This document shows, piece after piece, positions 23,404 through 34,974 of a DNA stretch of 64,000 nucleotides. Source of the stretch: Zygnema cylindricum (lineage: Eukaryota; Streptophyta; Zygnematophyceae; Zygnematales; Zygnemataceae); the NCBI GenBank assembly GCA_037447655.1, contig JBBHKE010001095.1, forward strand, positions 1 through 64,000. The letters run 5' to 3'. Made by a program: the position numbers and the translations under genes. The stretch's first letter is position 1; every line of letters begins with the position of its first letter. The notes beneath the pieces are model-generated. The model was given only the letters and a program-made list of their open reading frames with translations, was not told the DNA's origin and searched no databases.

Positions 23404-25342
23404 TTATAATCCATACTTCATCCGAAGCTCATTTGCTTTCTCATTTGATGTTGTGGCCTCCTTCGCTAACGACATCACCTTCTCGAGGTCACTTCCCTTC
23501 AATGCCTTCTCTATTTCTTGGTGTTTTTCCAAAGCCTGCGCTCGCAGAATTTCATAGACAGCCACAACCAGTTCCCTCACTTTCTCTAATGCTTTGTCCA
23601 CACCAACAGCCAATGATTTGTTTTCAGTTATTTTCATTTCCAGTACATTCAGCTCCATCTGTAGTTCTGCCTCCTTCTCTTTCTCTTCCTTCATAGCCCG
23701 CCCCAAAAGCTTCACATCCTCGCATAAGCGAGTGAGGTCTTCAAATTTTTGTAAGCTGGCTGATGTCGACATTTCTTGCTGCAGTTTTGACAGCTTTACA
23801 TTTGAAGATTTTGTACGCTCCTGAATATCCGCTAAGTCCTCTCGAAGCTTCTCCTGTGCGGCAACCAGTATCTGGAAAGCCAAAAGTATCAGATTAGCTT
23901 CGATTTCCGGGTGAGGATAACTATTACAGACCCAATAAATTCCCTTCAATGCCCAAAAGTATTGCTTGCATAGAGAGAAGGAAAATGAATATTCCACAAA
24001 GCAATGCTAATACGATCATGCGAAGAAATTATGGTTTTTATGACTAACAATGCAATAACTTCTGTTAAGGCACTTTATACTGCTTCCATACTCTTTGACG
24101 ACTCTCTAGGTCTAAAAATAAGATCTCACCTCGAGCTCGGCCTTCAATCTGGACGATTTCTCCAACAGATATTTTAATTGTTCATCATTTTGCTTTTCCT
24201 CCTCTGCCAGTCGTGAGCCTTCCCCATATTCACCAGACTCGAGGAGGTCAAATTCTCCATGGGTTGAGATGTTTGACTTCTCAAGGTCCTTTTTGCTGGC
24301 TAAACCTTCAAGTTCCTCCAAGGCAGACAGGAAGTCATCGAGATTGGGTCGATATTCCCACTGGCGCTCCAAACATCGGAGCAAAAACCTCAGAGTCTTC
24401 TGTAGAGCCAATTTGGGCATCTCAGTGCTCCATGGATCCAATGCTAGATAGAAATGTTCAACAATATCATTAAAAGCATCAGGGTCCTCCTCCCATCGGC
24501 TGCTCGATTGAGTAACAACAGATTCTCCACTTCCTGTGCTGGAGCTACTTTGTTTGGTCAAAATCTCGACAGTGGTACTATCTTCCATGAAAGATTCCAT
24601 CGTCGATTGAAAATTAGCATTTGCATGCTTTTCATGTTGACCTAAAAAGTTGTGAACATCTCGGATATGCTTCATCCCTGTCAGCAGATGCAGAATAATA
24701 AGTCCAAGTGAATAGGTGTCCGAATAAGGACCCACAAGTCCAGTTTTTAGTGCCTTGCATACCGGACATATTCGCTTGGTTGCCCACACACAGTTTGGCC
24801 AAACCCATATCACATATTTTGCTTCTTTTACCATCATCGAGAAGCACATTCACCGGTTTCAAGTCTCGATGCACCACTCCTCGACTGTGCATGTATGCCA
24901 CAGCAGACGCCATTTCTCGACAGAATCGCACTTTGTCCTCCCAAGTCAAGCCACCTCCCGCTTCTTAAAGGTAGTCTTGGAGGCTGCCTCCGGACATGTA
25001 CTCGCTCACTAAACAGGGTCCACTGGGTTCGAAACCAATCAAAGACAGGATATGTGGGTGCCTTAGCCTGTTGAGAAGCAAAATTTATCGTTCGAAGTTC
25101 TTACTTGCTTTTCCGGGGAGGAGCTTTTTCACAGCGATAGGCGTTCCCTTGTGACGCCCCTTAAAAACTTCACCAAAACCTCCCTTTCCTATCCTGTTTG
25201 AAGAAGAGAAGTTGGCAGTTGCGACTGCAATTTCTTTTGCAGAGATGAGCCAAATGTCGTCAGAGAGGGCGCTACCAATCTGCAACAACGACGAGTCAGA
25301 GTTTATGTTTTGCCGCTCATACGTCATTTTAATGCCTGTGGA
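23404..25342 (-). pseudogene. RLK/Pelle-type protein kinase domain plus C-terminal coiled coil, damaged
   Basis: The kinase exon runs from 25342 (acceptor CCACAG) or 25279 (acceptor TTGCAG) to 24130 (donor GTGAGA). The next exon, 23871-23404, follows in phase 0 and ends in a stop. Visible motifs are glycine loop GKGGFGEVFKG, VAIK-type PIAVKKL, MSGGSLQDYL, catalytic loop HRDLKPVNVLL, KICDMGLAKL (DMG for DFG), and the C-lobe SDTYSLGLIILHLLTG. After it come acidic linker sequence and about 150 residues of heptad-like coiled coil (AAQEKLREDLADIQ onward). Three lesions are visible: stops at about 25085-25087 (after NFER) and 24965-24967 (after DYL), and a frame change near 24745-24770 where the APE segment is missing. 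Assembly error could explain single bases, but three lesions favour a pseudogene. Confidence 0.78.
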
Positions 25343-26189
25343 TTATGAGATTACATTCAAAAACGATTATACCCCATGACAAAAAAAACAAGCAAAGCAA
25401 GCAGTGATGGCCGGTAGGCATTGAAAAGAAAATAGTTTTCAGGATGCCTAAAGTTGACATATCCCATCAACCATTAGGAAATTCAAAAGGATATGTTCAT
25501 ATAAGAGCACGTACTAAGCTGTTCTCCAAACTCAATTTGATTCAATGTAAAAAAACAATCCTCGCAGAAACATTTCCATTGTACTAAAGAAAAGACAACA
25601 AATGCATTAAGAAAGGTGTGAAGTAAATGGTGAATTAAGTAAAAAAATACCAGATACTCTAAATGCATGTAGTCCCCACACGAAAATAGAAGAGATAATG
25701 TGATATGTTGCAACAAGGTAAACCGAAGCACAAAAGACAAAAATGTTATGAGATGTGGCATGCCATGCAACATGACAAAATGTGGCAAGGAAGACAAAAC
25801 TCAGAGAAAAAATTGCAACAAAACCTAACAAAAGGACGATGCTGACAAAACAAGTAAAACAAAACGCTCCATGATACAAGAAGGATTGGACATGACACAT
25901 CGCCACAAAACAAAAATCAATTTCATCTTCTCTAACAGCCCTAAGAAACCATACAGTTAAGAAAAAACTCCAAAAGTAGTCATAGCCGGTGCACTTTTAA
26001 AAAAACCTTCAAATCCTTAAATCCAAAAAAATATTGTTAACCTTATAAATGAATCTTAACAAGAGATCCATCAAGAAACAGTCATGGTTGGAGACAGTTA
26101 CTCAACATCGAAAATTGAGTTTTTACCCCTTATTGAAATGTATATATTTTAGAATCTGTTCTAGCATATGTAAAACAAGAGAAAGGACA

Positions 26190-26831
26190 GGAGATAAGGA
26201 GAGAGAGAGAGAGGGGAGAGAAGGGAGCGAGAGAGAACGAGAAAGCGAAGGGCGAGAGAGAAAGCGAGAGGGAGCCAGAGGGAGCGCGAGGGAGCAACAG
26301 GGAGCGAGGAGGAGCGAAGGGGAGTGAGGGGGAGAGAATGCGATAGAGAGAGAGGAGAGGAGAGAGAGAGAGGAGAGGAAGAGAGATAGAAGAGAGGAGG
26401 GAGCGAGAGAGAGCGAGAGCAAGAGCAGTAGGAGAGGGAGCGGAAAGGGAGGGAGTGAGAGGGAGCGAAAAGGAGCGAGAAGGAGCCAGAGGGAGCGAGG
26501 GGGGTCGAGATGGAGCGAGCGGGAGCGAGTGAGAGAGAGCAGGAGGGAGAGCGGGAGGGAGAGCGGGAGGGAGAGAGAGAGAGAGAGAAAGGGAGAGAAA
26601 GAGTGAGGGAGGAGAGAGAGAGGAGAGGGAGGAGTGGGAACGAGAAGGAGGGAGAGAGGAGAGAAAAGGGAGCGAGAGAGTAAGAGCGAGGAGACGGAGC
26701 GAGAAGACGAGAGGAGAGGGAGAAAGGTGGGCAAGAGGGAGCGAGAGGGAGCGAGAGAGAGGGGGAGGAGAGGGAGCGAGAGGAAAAGAGAGAGAGAGAA
26801 ATAAGGAATGAGTGAGAGTGAGAGGAGAGAG

Positions 26832-26881
<50 letters not shown>

Positions 26882-27290
26882 TGAGAGAGAAAAAAGAAAG
26901 AGAGAGAGAGCAAGAGAGGGAGGAAAAGGAGCAAGAGGAAGCGAAGAGCAGAGACAGAGAGAGAGAGACAGAGAGGGAGAGAGACACAGAGAGAGAGAGG
27001 GAGAAAGAGAGGGCGAGGGAGAGGGCGAGGGAGAGGGCGAGGGAGATGGCGAGGGAGAGGGCGAGGGAGAGGGACAAAGAGAGGGAGAGGGAGAGAGAGA
27101 GGGGGAGGAAGAGGGATAGAGGGGGTGAGAGGGAGGGGGAGGAGGAGTAGGGGGGAGCGAGAGGGAGGGGGAGGCGGACGAGGGAGAAGGAGGGCAAGGG
27201 GGAGAGGGAAGGGGAGGCGAGGGTGAGGGAAGGAAAGAGAGCGTGAGCGAGGGCGAGGGAAGGAAAGAGAGCGTGAGCGAGGGCGCCATG
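26190..27290 (-). repeat. 1.1-kb polypurine/polypyrimidine tract in a kinase-gene intron
   Basis: GAGAGA/GGGAGC-rich on the + strand and therefore C/T on the gene's sense strand. The tract lies between the pseudokinase and kinase exons. Very long Ser/Leu/Pro frames (about 400 codons) cross it and are repeat artefacts. Confidence 0.9.
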
Positions 27291-27824
27291 CCCGGCCGGC
27301 ATAGCCGGTGCATCGTCGGACAATTTTTAAGTTCCTTAGATTTCAAAATACTTGCTGAAATTGAAACTTAATTTTTACGAATGGTGCCATAATGTGAACG
27401 ACTTTTTTTGACAACCTTTTTAGGCTTCTTTTTTTTTGCCGTTTTCTTTCTATTTGTTGTCAACCCTTTTGGTAAAGGTATGGTTAGGAGGGGGGCTGTT
27501 GCTTGCTTGCTGGAGGTGAGACTTCAAAAACTCTCGCCTTTGCCCCTCCCTCCCCCACCCGAAATAAGTTGCTTCCCAACTAGAGTTGACAACATTACAA
27601 TGTGGATAGCATTTCTCCCTTCGCTTTTCCAGTAACGATTGCTCGCACCGCGAGACGCATCGCCAACTGCGAACACAACGAACATTCTTATCCTCCTATA
27701 ACTTTTAAGGAAATTCTTTAGAAGAAAGTACCCATATGTCATTTTCCACAAAGGTTGCATAACCACATATCCACTAGAAGGGAGGTGGGGGGTGAGGAAG
27801 AGAGAGAGAGAGAGGATGCCTTAC

Positions 27825-28479
27825 GTGTTCCATTTTCACTGCCAGTTTACTGATGCGATCCATATCTTCAGCCACTTTCTCCATGGACAGCTCCATAGTG
27901 TTATCTTTGAAACACTTTTCAGCGAGTCGAGTGAGTCCGTCAATCACAACATTCGGCCATTCTTTCACACGAGGGTCGAGATTCGCCTTCAGATCAGCTT
28001 GTGACGTGACATCTCCTTCCCCATATTGTCCAGCATTCCTCTTAGCATCAAGCCAAAAGTAAAACACTCCTCACCGAAATGCGAATAACACAGAATGTGA
28101 ACAAGCTTGCTGTTGTCGTGTTCATCAAAAAATATTGCTTCAAAATCTATCACCCCAACAATACCTTGTCTATTAAGGTACCGCGCTGCAATCGCTACTT
28201 GGTTCGCTATCCGACAAAAATCCTGCCAGCCCAAACCTTGCTCTATCCTATTCACTAAGCTCCCTCCCTTCCCCCCCTCCACCACAATGCTTCTACTGTC
28301 GCCACACCAGCCTCTGACCTTCGCCACGTGGCGATGGCTGACACTCAGCATCTGCCATGCCTTGGCTGCCACATTGTGGTCACGTCCCAAGACATAAACA
28401 ACCACATCTTCCTCCTCTAGAGTCCCCCTGTAGACTTCCCAAGGCTCCTCACAGAGCTTGTCACGACAGGCCTCTTTCA
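27825..28479 (-). pseudogene. Pseudokinase-like domain, probable 5' part of the kinase gene
   Basis: The exon starts after a good acceptor (CTCTCTCTTAAACAG) and ends KLAVKMEH before donor GTAAGG at 27824. The protein has kinase topology: EVYRGTL at the N-lobe, HRHVAKVRGWC for the HPNIV-type strand, GSLVNRI, a C-lobe with EECFTFGLMLRGML and a helical end EDMDRISKLAV. The key residues are gone: no glycine loop, no VAIK lysine, no HRD (QGIVGVIDFEAIFF occupies the catalytic loop) and no DFG. One frame change near 28015 separates the two halves. The exon ends in phase 0, which fits joining to the kinase exon at 25279. A 5' exon is required; one in-frame leader is readable back to about 28640 without an ATG. 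Confidence 0.6.
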
Positions 28480-28639
28480 CCTGTTTAAGAGAGAGAGTCC
28501 GCAGGGCTCTGAGCGGGTCATTCTGGCTTACTCTTCCCTCGCCACCACTCCCCTTCCCTGCCCTCCGCTCCTCTTCGTGCCCCGCAGCCAGTCCATGGCG
28601 GGCGAGGCGAGAAGTGCATGGGGAAACCCTAACTGCTGA

Positions 28640-30597
28640 CTAGACTAGAGGCGGGGGAAGGAGAGGCAGGGGGAAAGAAAGGCTGCGAAAAGTATGGGGA
28701 AAAAGAGACGGAGAAGAAGGGGTGAGAATTTTTGGTGGAAGAAAAGGCCGGCCGGGGAATCAGGGGGGAAGAGCGAATGGGAGGAGGTTCTCCAGTAGCA
28801 TGGGAGGGAGATTGAAAGAGACAAGGCCTGGGTCTTCCGGGAAATTGTTGGAGAGATTTAGGGGTACTTTTGCTCAAATCTGACGGTATAGAATTGTGCC
28901 GTACGCTATCTTACCGACAATACAGTAGTGCAGTTGCCGCGTCACAATCACAGGCGAACAGATTTGACCATTGGCTGGAAAAAGCTTCAAAGTCATGCGA
29001 CGTATATCACCTTCCACGTGTATATTAAGCCGCTGATAGGCACCGATAACAAAGCAAGATATTTCTGTAAGTTTGACTCCGAACTGCCGCTCACAACAAA
29101 GCCGTACACTACAGTACATTACTGTATTGTACTGTAGCGTATTCGATTGCACCGACAAAAATGAATCGGCGCACCGCCACGATTTCAAGCATATTGACGT
29201 GACGGACGGCTGGGAAAAAAAACAAACGCATCCGACAATAACCATTGTGCACGTGTGGCATTTGCATACGCCAGCAGGAACAAAGCAATAGCAAATCTCG
29301 ACGTTTGAACTTCGAAATTGTAACACCAAAGTTCCGACTTGCAGTTGCAGGATTTCCCGCTTCCTTGTCTGAAAAGGTGTACAAACTGAACTACAAACGC
29401 GCGCAACAAACGGGGACGTGTCTTTTACGTACTGTACTGTTGTGTATCGGAATTTTTCTTATTGCGATCGATTCGGTACTCGATATATTCAATGTCGAAC
29501 GGTTAGAGGGCTCAGTATATGGCAACCAGCAAAAACCATCGCGATCTATGTGGTGGGAGGTGAGGTCCGTACAAATGTAGTACGGAAATGTACGACAAAT
29601 TATGGGGACTCTCGCCACCCTCCCCCCGGGAGGCTTGCGGGGGAGCCGGGGAGGGCTTTTGAAAAAAATTGAAAAATTAGCGTATAGAGATATCGTGATA
29701 GTTATCGACCCGATAATTCATCATGGCATATCGCAACTGTATTTCGATATTAGCCTTATCGATATACTAGACCGATATATCCATTCTAGATGGGTCAAAA
29801 AAAAGCATATGTTGAATAGCTGGAAACGGCTTTTGATACACTTCAACAATGTTGTAGTTTCATGTCACGCGCAAATCACTTACTCTTAGTAACTATAATT
29901 TATCGCGTGTCGCGCAGCTTATCGTGAAAAATGAATTTACGATAAACTGAAAGGATCGATAATAAAATTCGATGAATCGTAACATAAACAACACTCTAAT
30001 GTTGGGTATTAAATTAAAACTGTCAATTTTCAATTCATCATGTTAAAGAAACTCACGATCTTCGACGATACACCATTTTCTAGAGTGAAAATAACCGATA
30101 TGAAGGGGTGAAACAATTTTTCATGTGTTTTTTTCGATTTTTATAGGTAACATCAGAGAGGGTATGAACTATTTACTTTTTTTGCTTGTTTAAGTTATGA
30201 GAAATTGCAAAGTCGATTGAACACACTTTGCCCGAATATTTTTGACTTATAGATGTCATTGAATGCAAAAGGCTCGCTTTGAGGCCCAATCATAAAACTT
30301 GGTATGTATTACTAAAAAAAAAAAAGATAACTGTTATTAACTCTAACAGCGGTGGGCAGTATAGAAACACTGCAGGCCTGCAGCCCTGAAATGTATCGAA
30401 TATTCTCGTCGTCACGCGATACGATATGCAACTGTAAAGGTTCACATGCGATCTAATCTAGATTTCCGACGTCGTGTACTTAAAAGTATAAACCGTATTT
30501 TTTTCAAAAGTCTTTTTCATGTCAACGTACTTAATGTTTACGTCACCGAAAAAGTATAGTACTTGCATTATTTATTGTTTTGTCTTTAATGGTACTG
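28640..30597. other. Intergenic or repeat-derived DNA, no gene supported
   Basis: 28640-28870 is the probable promoter/5' leader side of the kinase gene. The rest has many GTAC-containing words like the MITEs of the window, plus a run of CGATAT-rich sequence at 29690-29790, but no complete element and no credible protein. Confidence 0.4.
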
Positions 30598-31140
30598 TAC
30601 ACCGCCAATCGTTATTAGCGTTGTGTACGCTAATTCCGTCCCGCTTTTTTTTTTTTTTATTCTCCATTAGTGTAGTTCATTCTATTTTTTTCTTTATTCT
30701 ATTTGAGGTTATTTTCAGTACGTTGTCTCTTAAATAGAGTGGTGTACGGTCAGTGTCAGACCGTACTTAAATGTACCTTTTTAAGTTAAAAAGTACAATA
30801 AATTAGTTTTAGTAACCGCGGACGCATGAGAATGTGCGTTCTAAAAAAGAAAAAATACCAGGTCGTAAAAAATCCCGCTCGCACATATTCGTCCGACAGC
30901 CGCGTTTCGACCGTGTGAATGTACGATTTGTGTACGATTTGTCAGATTTTGTAAGGATACCTGTATTAGTGTAAGCATGTTTGCGACCGACATTTTTTTT
31001 TCAAAGATCCAAATTACCATAACCAAACAATTAGAATGTATGATTTTTTCCAAAATTTTCAAATTCTTAAATAGCGTACACCACTGTAATTATAAATATA
31101 CGCTAATCAAACTCCCACGCTAATAACGATTCGCGGTGTA
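30598..31140. mobile_element. TA-flanked MITE, CACCGC ends, 543 bp
   Basis: The left end CACCGCCAATCGTTATTAGCG and the reverse complement of the right end, CACCGCGAATCGTTATTAGCG, match at 20 of 21 positions. Both ends are flanked by TA, consistent with a TA target-site duplication. There is no coding capacity. Its first about 270 bp recur at 46279 and 49741, its last about 155 bp at 60117, and a short relative lies at 48536. TA duplication is typical of Tc1/mariner-type elements, but the superfamily is inferred only from this. Confidence 0.8.
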
Positions 31141-31438
31141 GTGGCGAAAAAAACATTGACGCTAAATAGCGATACACGGTGCAATGGGACTTCCGTACAC
31201 AACACATATAGGTGAAAGTGTGAAACCTCTATACTAAACGACAAAGAAAAAACAACTGCAAGGAATGAAACGTATAGACTTTTTTAGTTTTTTACCCTTG
31301 ACAGTCCAAAGGTACACAGTTTCCCTCAGGATACGGGTTATTTAAATTATTTTATTCCGGTTTTCATCGCATTCCGAATAAATGTGCGTTACATTCCGGA
31401 TATTCCGGAACTGCCAAATGTATACTTTATACTTTATA

Positions 31439-31716
31439 GCATAGTTCAAAAGTAGGAGAAAGTTGGCCCATACAAGACCTTAAGACCCATATTGTACTCG
31501 GACCTATTCGGACCAATTAAAACTTTTGGACCAAAAATTGGACCAATTAAAACATTTGGACCAAATAACCTTTTTTACACCGTCAGATTCGGATAATCGG
31601 ACGGTCTCTGATCAAAGTATCGATCTAAGAAGATCACATGAAAAGCCCATAACACAACTTACGATAAAGGCGCCGACCAAAGGCCTACCATAAAAACGCC
31701 TACTTTTGAACTATGC
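31439..31716. mobile_element. MITE, 278 bp, with 18-bp perfect inverted ends
   Basis: GCATAGTTCAAAAGTAGG at the left is exactly the reverse complement of the right end. The interior is AT-rich with repeated GGACCAATTAAAAC. No clear target-site duplication was seen. Remnants of the same family lie at 15170-15285. Confidence 0.8.
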
Positions 31717-32172
31717 TTTAAAGAGCTGCCGACACCTACCGACCACACAAAACAATACGATATACGCTTGACCTACTCTTAAAACAGCCAAAAGGGTAGT
31801 AACCCTAAAAATCCATTATCTGTAAGAACCACTCTATATTCAGTATTAGTATTACCGTACGCATTTAATTTGGCCAACAATTTTAACTTTTTAAGCGAAC
31901 ATCATGCAATCCACGCTAGTATCAAAAGAATTAAAATAGTAAAATACGGACAAAACCACTGCCCTTTGCTTGATTTAGTGTGGCTTCTCCACCGACAATT
32001 CTGCAGGCGGAGCAGAAATACGTCTGCCAAAAAGCGTAATCCACACTATTTCCAGTATCCTGCTTAACTGACATAAAAACCTTAAAAAGGGGCAAAATCA
32101 ACCGTCTTCTGTCCCATTCTTGAACATTACTGTAGCTTTCTTTGAAAGCGAGGTGGCCTTCTTACTAGCTGA

Positions 32173-32361
32173 CACGTGGCGTATATTGATTACATTCAGT
32201 CTGCCTTCCTGCCACGTGTCTATCTTTCCATGGCGCTTTTTCTCATCACCTCCTCCGCCATTCTCCTTCTCTGCCACGTGGCATCCTCGCATGCCTCCCC
32301 TTCCTCTACTTCTTTCGTCTCGTCCTCGAATGTGACGTCACAGTCAGAAAAGCTGTCCACG
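32173..32361 (+). promoter_or_regulatory. Four CACGTG G-boxes at the start of the desaturase gene
   Basis: CACGTG occurs at about 32173, 32212, 32275 and 32356, each inside a CCACGTG or CACGTGGC context. The first two precede the likely ATG (32230) and the others lie in the first exon. G-boxes bind bHLH and bZIP regulators in plants; a regulatory role here is inference. Confidence 0.4.
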
Positions 32362-34700
32362 TGGCACATTTGTGGCGATCGAGTCCGGGCCGTACGATTG
32401 GAAAAGGGCTCTTCCGAATATTTGGATCTTTTCAAAGCAGAAACGCAATGTTTTAACGATTTAATTTTATTTTTTATTCCTTCGAATGTAAAATCCCATT
32501 TACCCCATTTAGTTCAAACCTGGCTGCGAAATTATGTCGCTGGCGTTTCAGTTTATTTTTTATCCGCGGGAATTATTTCTTTTATTCTTTACAGATCCTA
32601 TTTAGGATTTTCGAATAATTCGGTAATTTCTGACGCATCTGGGAAAAAATCGTCAGAGGAGCTGAAAAATTCGGCCCGAGAATCAATAAATTCGGCCCAT
32701 AAGTCAATAAATTCGGCTGTAAATTCGAGAAATACAGGAAAAACGGCTAAAACGAATTCGAATTCGAATTTAAACTTAAATACAGTTCCCTCGAATGACG
32801 CGATTTGGAAACAAATAAAAGTTTCAATGGCAGGAATGCCTTTATATGTTTCTTTACCGACTTTTTCCGAATATATGGTGGAATTAGGGTGGACAAAATG
32901 TTATTCCCAAACTGAAGAAATGGGCATTTTTGCTTATTGGGGTTTTCTATTTGCTTATATGTTTTTTGTGGAATTTGGAGTTTATTGGATGCACCGACTA
33001 CTCCACGATATTAAACCCCTTTATAAAAGGCTACATTCGGTGCACCATATTTATAATAAACAAAATACCCTTTAGCCTTTCGCCGGTACGTTTCTGTTTG
33101 TAATTCTTTTTTTCAATGGCACAGAATAGCGCCAAATTTATTTTGTCTTATTCTCTCTCTCGGCGGCTTCCCGCGCGCTCCGACTCCTACGGGGGGCTGG
33201 CAGCCCAAGGAAGAGGAGAGAAGGGGAGAGGGAGAGGAAGAAAGTGTAAGGAGGGATTGTGAGATAGGGAGGTTCGAGGAGGATTTTGGGAAATCCGGAT
33301 CCAGGATTATAAAGTGAGGAGGGAGGGAGTGGAGGGGGCCGAGTTTACTTGGCATTTTTATTTTTACTTTTTGATGCTGTTATTTTTATTTTTAGGTTTT
33401 TGTTTTTATTTGTAATGTGTCATCCTTTTTAAAGTTCATGTTGAGTCGAATTGTTATCTCAGTCTCCTTCTTTTCCTCTGTAAAACTTGGAAAACATTCT
33501 CTCTCCCTTGTCAAATTTTCCTTACCCTCTCCATTCCGCTCTCTCATCGCCTCTCTCCTCCCCATTCCTCTCCCCCTTTTCCTCTTTCTCTCTCCCTTCC
33601 TCCCCCGTAGTTTTGTCACTTATCTCCATTCTCTTACTATGTCTCTTCCTTTCCTCTGGGACATCATTGCCCTTGTTTTCCATTGTCCCCTCTCCCTCTT
33701 CCTTCTCTCCCTCTCATATTTTTAGGTTTCCCCTTCCATTCTTTCATTCTCCAAGCTGCCCTCTTCCCTCTCCCCTCTCCCCTCTCCCCTCTCCCTTCTC
33801 CCTTCTCCCCTCTCTGCCCTCTCTCCCCTCTCTCCCCTCTCTGCCCCTCTCTGTCCTCTCTCCCCACTCTACCCTCTCTCCCCTCTCTCCCCTTTCTCCC
33901 CTCACCCTCACTCACCCTCACCTGCCCTCTCCCCCTCTCCCTCCCACTCCCCCCCCCTCTCCCCCCGCTCTCTCTCTCTCTCTCCCACTTAGGCTTGTCA
34001 TTCCACCCTGTGGACGGCATCCTCCAGGCTTGCCCTCTGCCCACTCCCCTTTTCCCTCTCCCCTCTGCCTTACCCTCACCCTCACCTCCCCTCATCCTCA
34101 CTCACCCTCACCAGCCCTCTCCCTCTCCCTCCCCCTCCTTCCCCCCCTCCCTCCCCCTTCCACTTCCTCTCCCTCCCCCCCCCCTCTTCTTTCTCTCTCT
34201 CCTTTTTAGACTTGGCTTTCCACCTTGTCGACGGCATCCTCCAAGCTTGCCCTCTCCCCTCTCCCCTTCTCCCTCTCTCCTCTGCCTCCCCTCACCTCCG
34301 CTCACCCTCACTCACCCTCACCCGCCCTCTCCCTCTCCTTCCCCCTCCTTCCCCTCCCCTTCTCTCTCTCTCTCTCCCCTCTCCCTCTCCCTCTCTCTCC
34401 CTTTTAGGCTTGGCTTTCCACCCTGTCGACGGTATCCTCCAAGCTTGCCCTCACGTCATCGCCCTTTTCCTCTTTCCCACGCACTTTTTTACGCACGAAA
34501 TCGTTTTGTTTTTCGAAGGAATCTGGACCGCATTAATTCACGATAATGTCGACGAACGGATTTTTCCGATTATGGGGGCCGGATATCATACAGTACACCA
34601 TACGACGTACCGTCACAACTACGGACATTACACTGTTTTCATGGATTGGTTGTTTGGGACTCTGCGAGACCCGGAGGGAAGGTGTAAGAAAGAGGAGTGA
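32230..34700 (+). CDS. Sterol C5(6)-desaturase-like gene with one in-frame stop
   Basis: Membrane di-iron enzyme of the fatty-acid-hydroxylase superfamily that introduces the delta-5 double bond in ER sterol synthesis (STE1/DWF7/ERG3 family). Exon 1 (32230-33085, donor GTACGT) encodes an N-terminal hydrophobic segment, further membrane helices and the first two histidine boxes, HRLLH (residues about 255-259) and LHSVHH (about 268-273). Exon 2 (34408-34700, acceptor TTTTAG, phase 1) encodes [37 protein letters not shown], the third box HTVHH and the end [14 protein letters not shown], stop TGA. In exon 1 TAG at 33073-33075 replaces the serine of the family motif NTLSPFAG. The frame continues PFA up to the donor and joins exon 2 in phase, so a single base (TCG to TAG) would explain the break. 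It is either a recent pseudogene or a sequence error. A Ser/Asn-rich insert (about residues 140-195) is unusual for the family. Confidence 0.85.
33480..34407 (+). repeat. Polypyrimidine intron tract with two decoy copies of the exon-2 start
   Basis: The intron is almost pure C/T from 33700 on. Twice inside it the 3' splice site plus about 45 bases of exon 2 reappear: AG at 33991-33992 followed by [16 protein letters not shown]-type sequence, and AG at 34208-34209 followed by the [16 protein letters not shown]-type copy. The true border is at 34407. Spacing is 217 and 198 bases. The copies lose homology after the alanine-cysteine-proline codons. Confidence 0.85.
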
Positions 34701-34933
34701 GGAGAGGGAAGGGAGGGAAGGGGAGGGAGGGGGTGGGAGAGGGGAGGGAGGGGGGGGGGAGAGGAGAGGGAGGGGAGGGGAGGGGAGGGGAGAGGAGGGG
34801 AGAGGAGGGGAAGGGAGATATGGTACATATCATCACAACTACGACATTATGGATTGGGTGTTCCGAACTTTGCGAGACTCGGAGGGAAGGAGTAAGAAAG
34901 AGGAGTGAGGGGAGGGAGGGGGGAGGGAAGCTA

Positions 34934-34974
<41 letters not shown>

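Noticed and set aside
26123-27346. Frames of about 400 codons rich in Ser, Leu and Pro
   Set aside because: They are three readings of one GA/CT low-complexity tract inside an intron; all frames of such a tract stay open by chance.
33487-34546. Long Pro/Ser/Leu frames overlapping the desaturase intron
   Set aside because: Produced by the polypyrimidine tract; the real coding signal is only the exon-2 border copies inside it.
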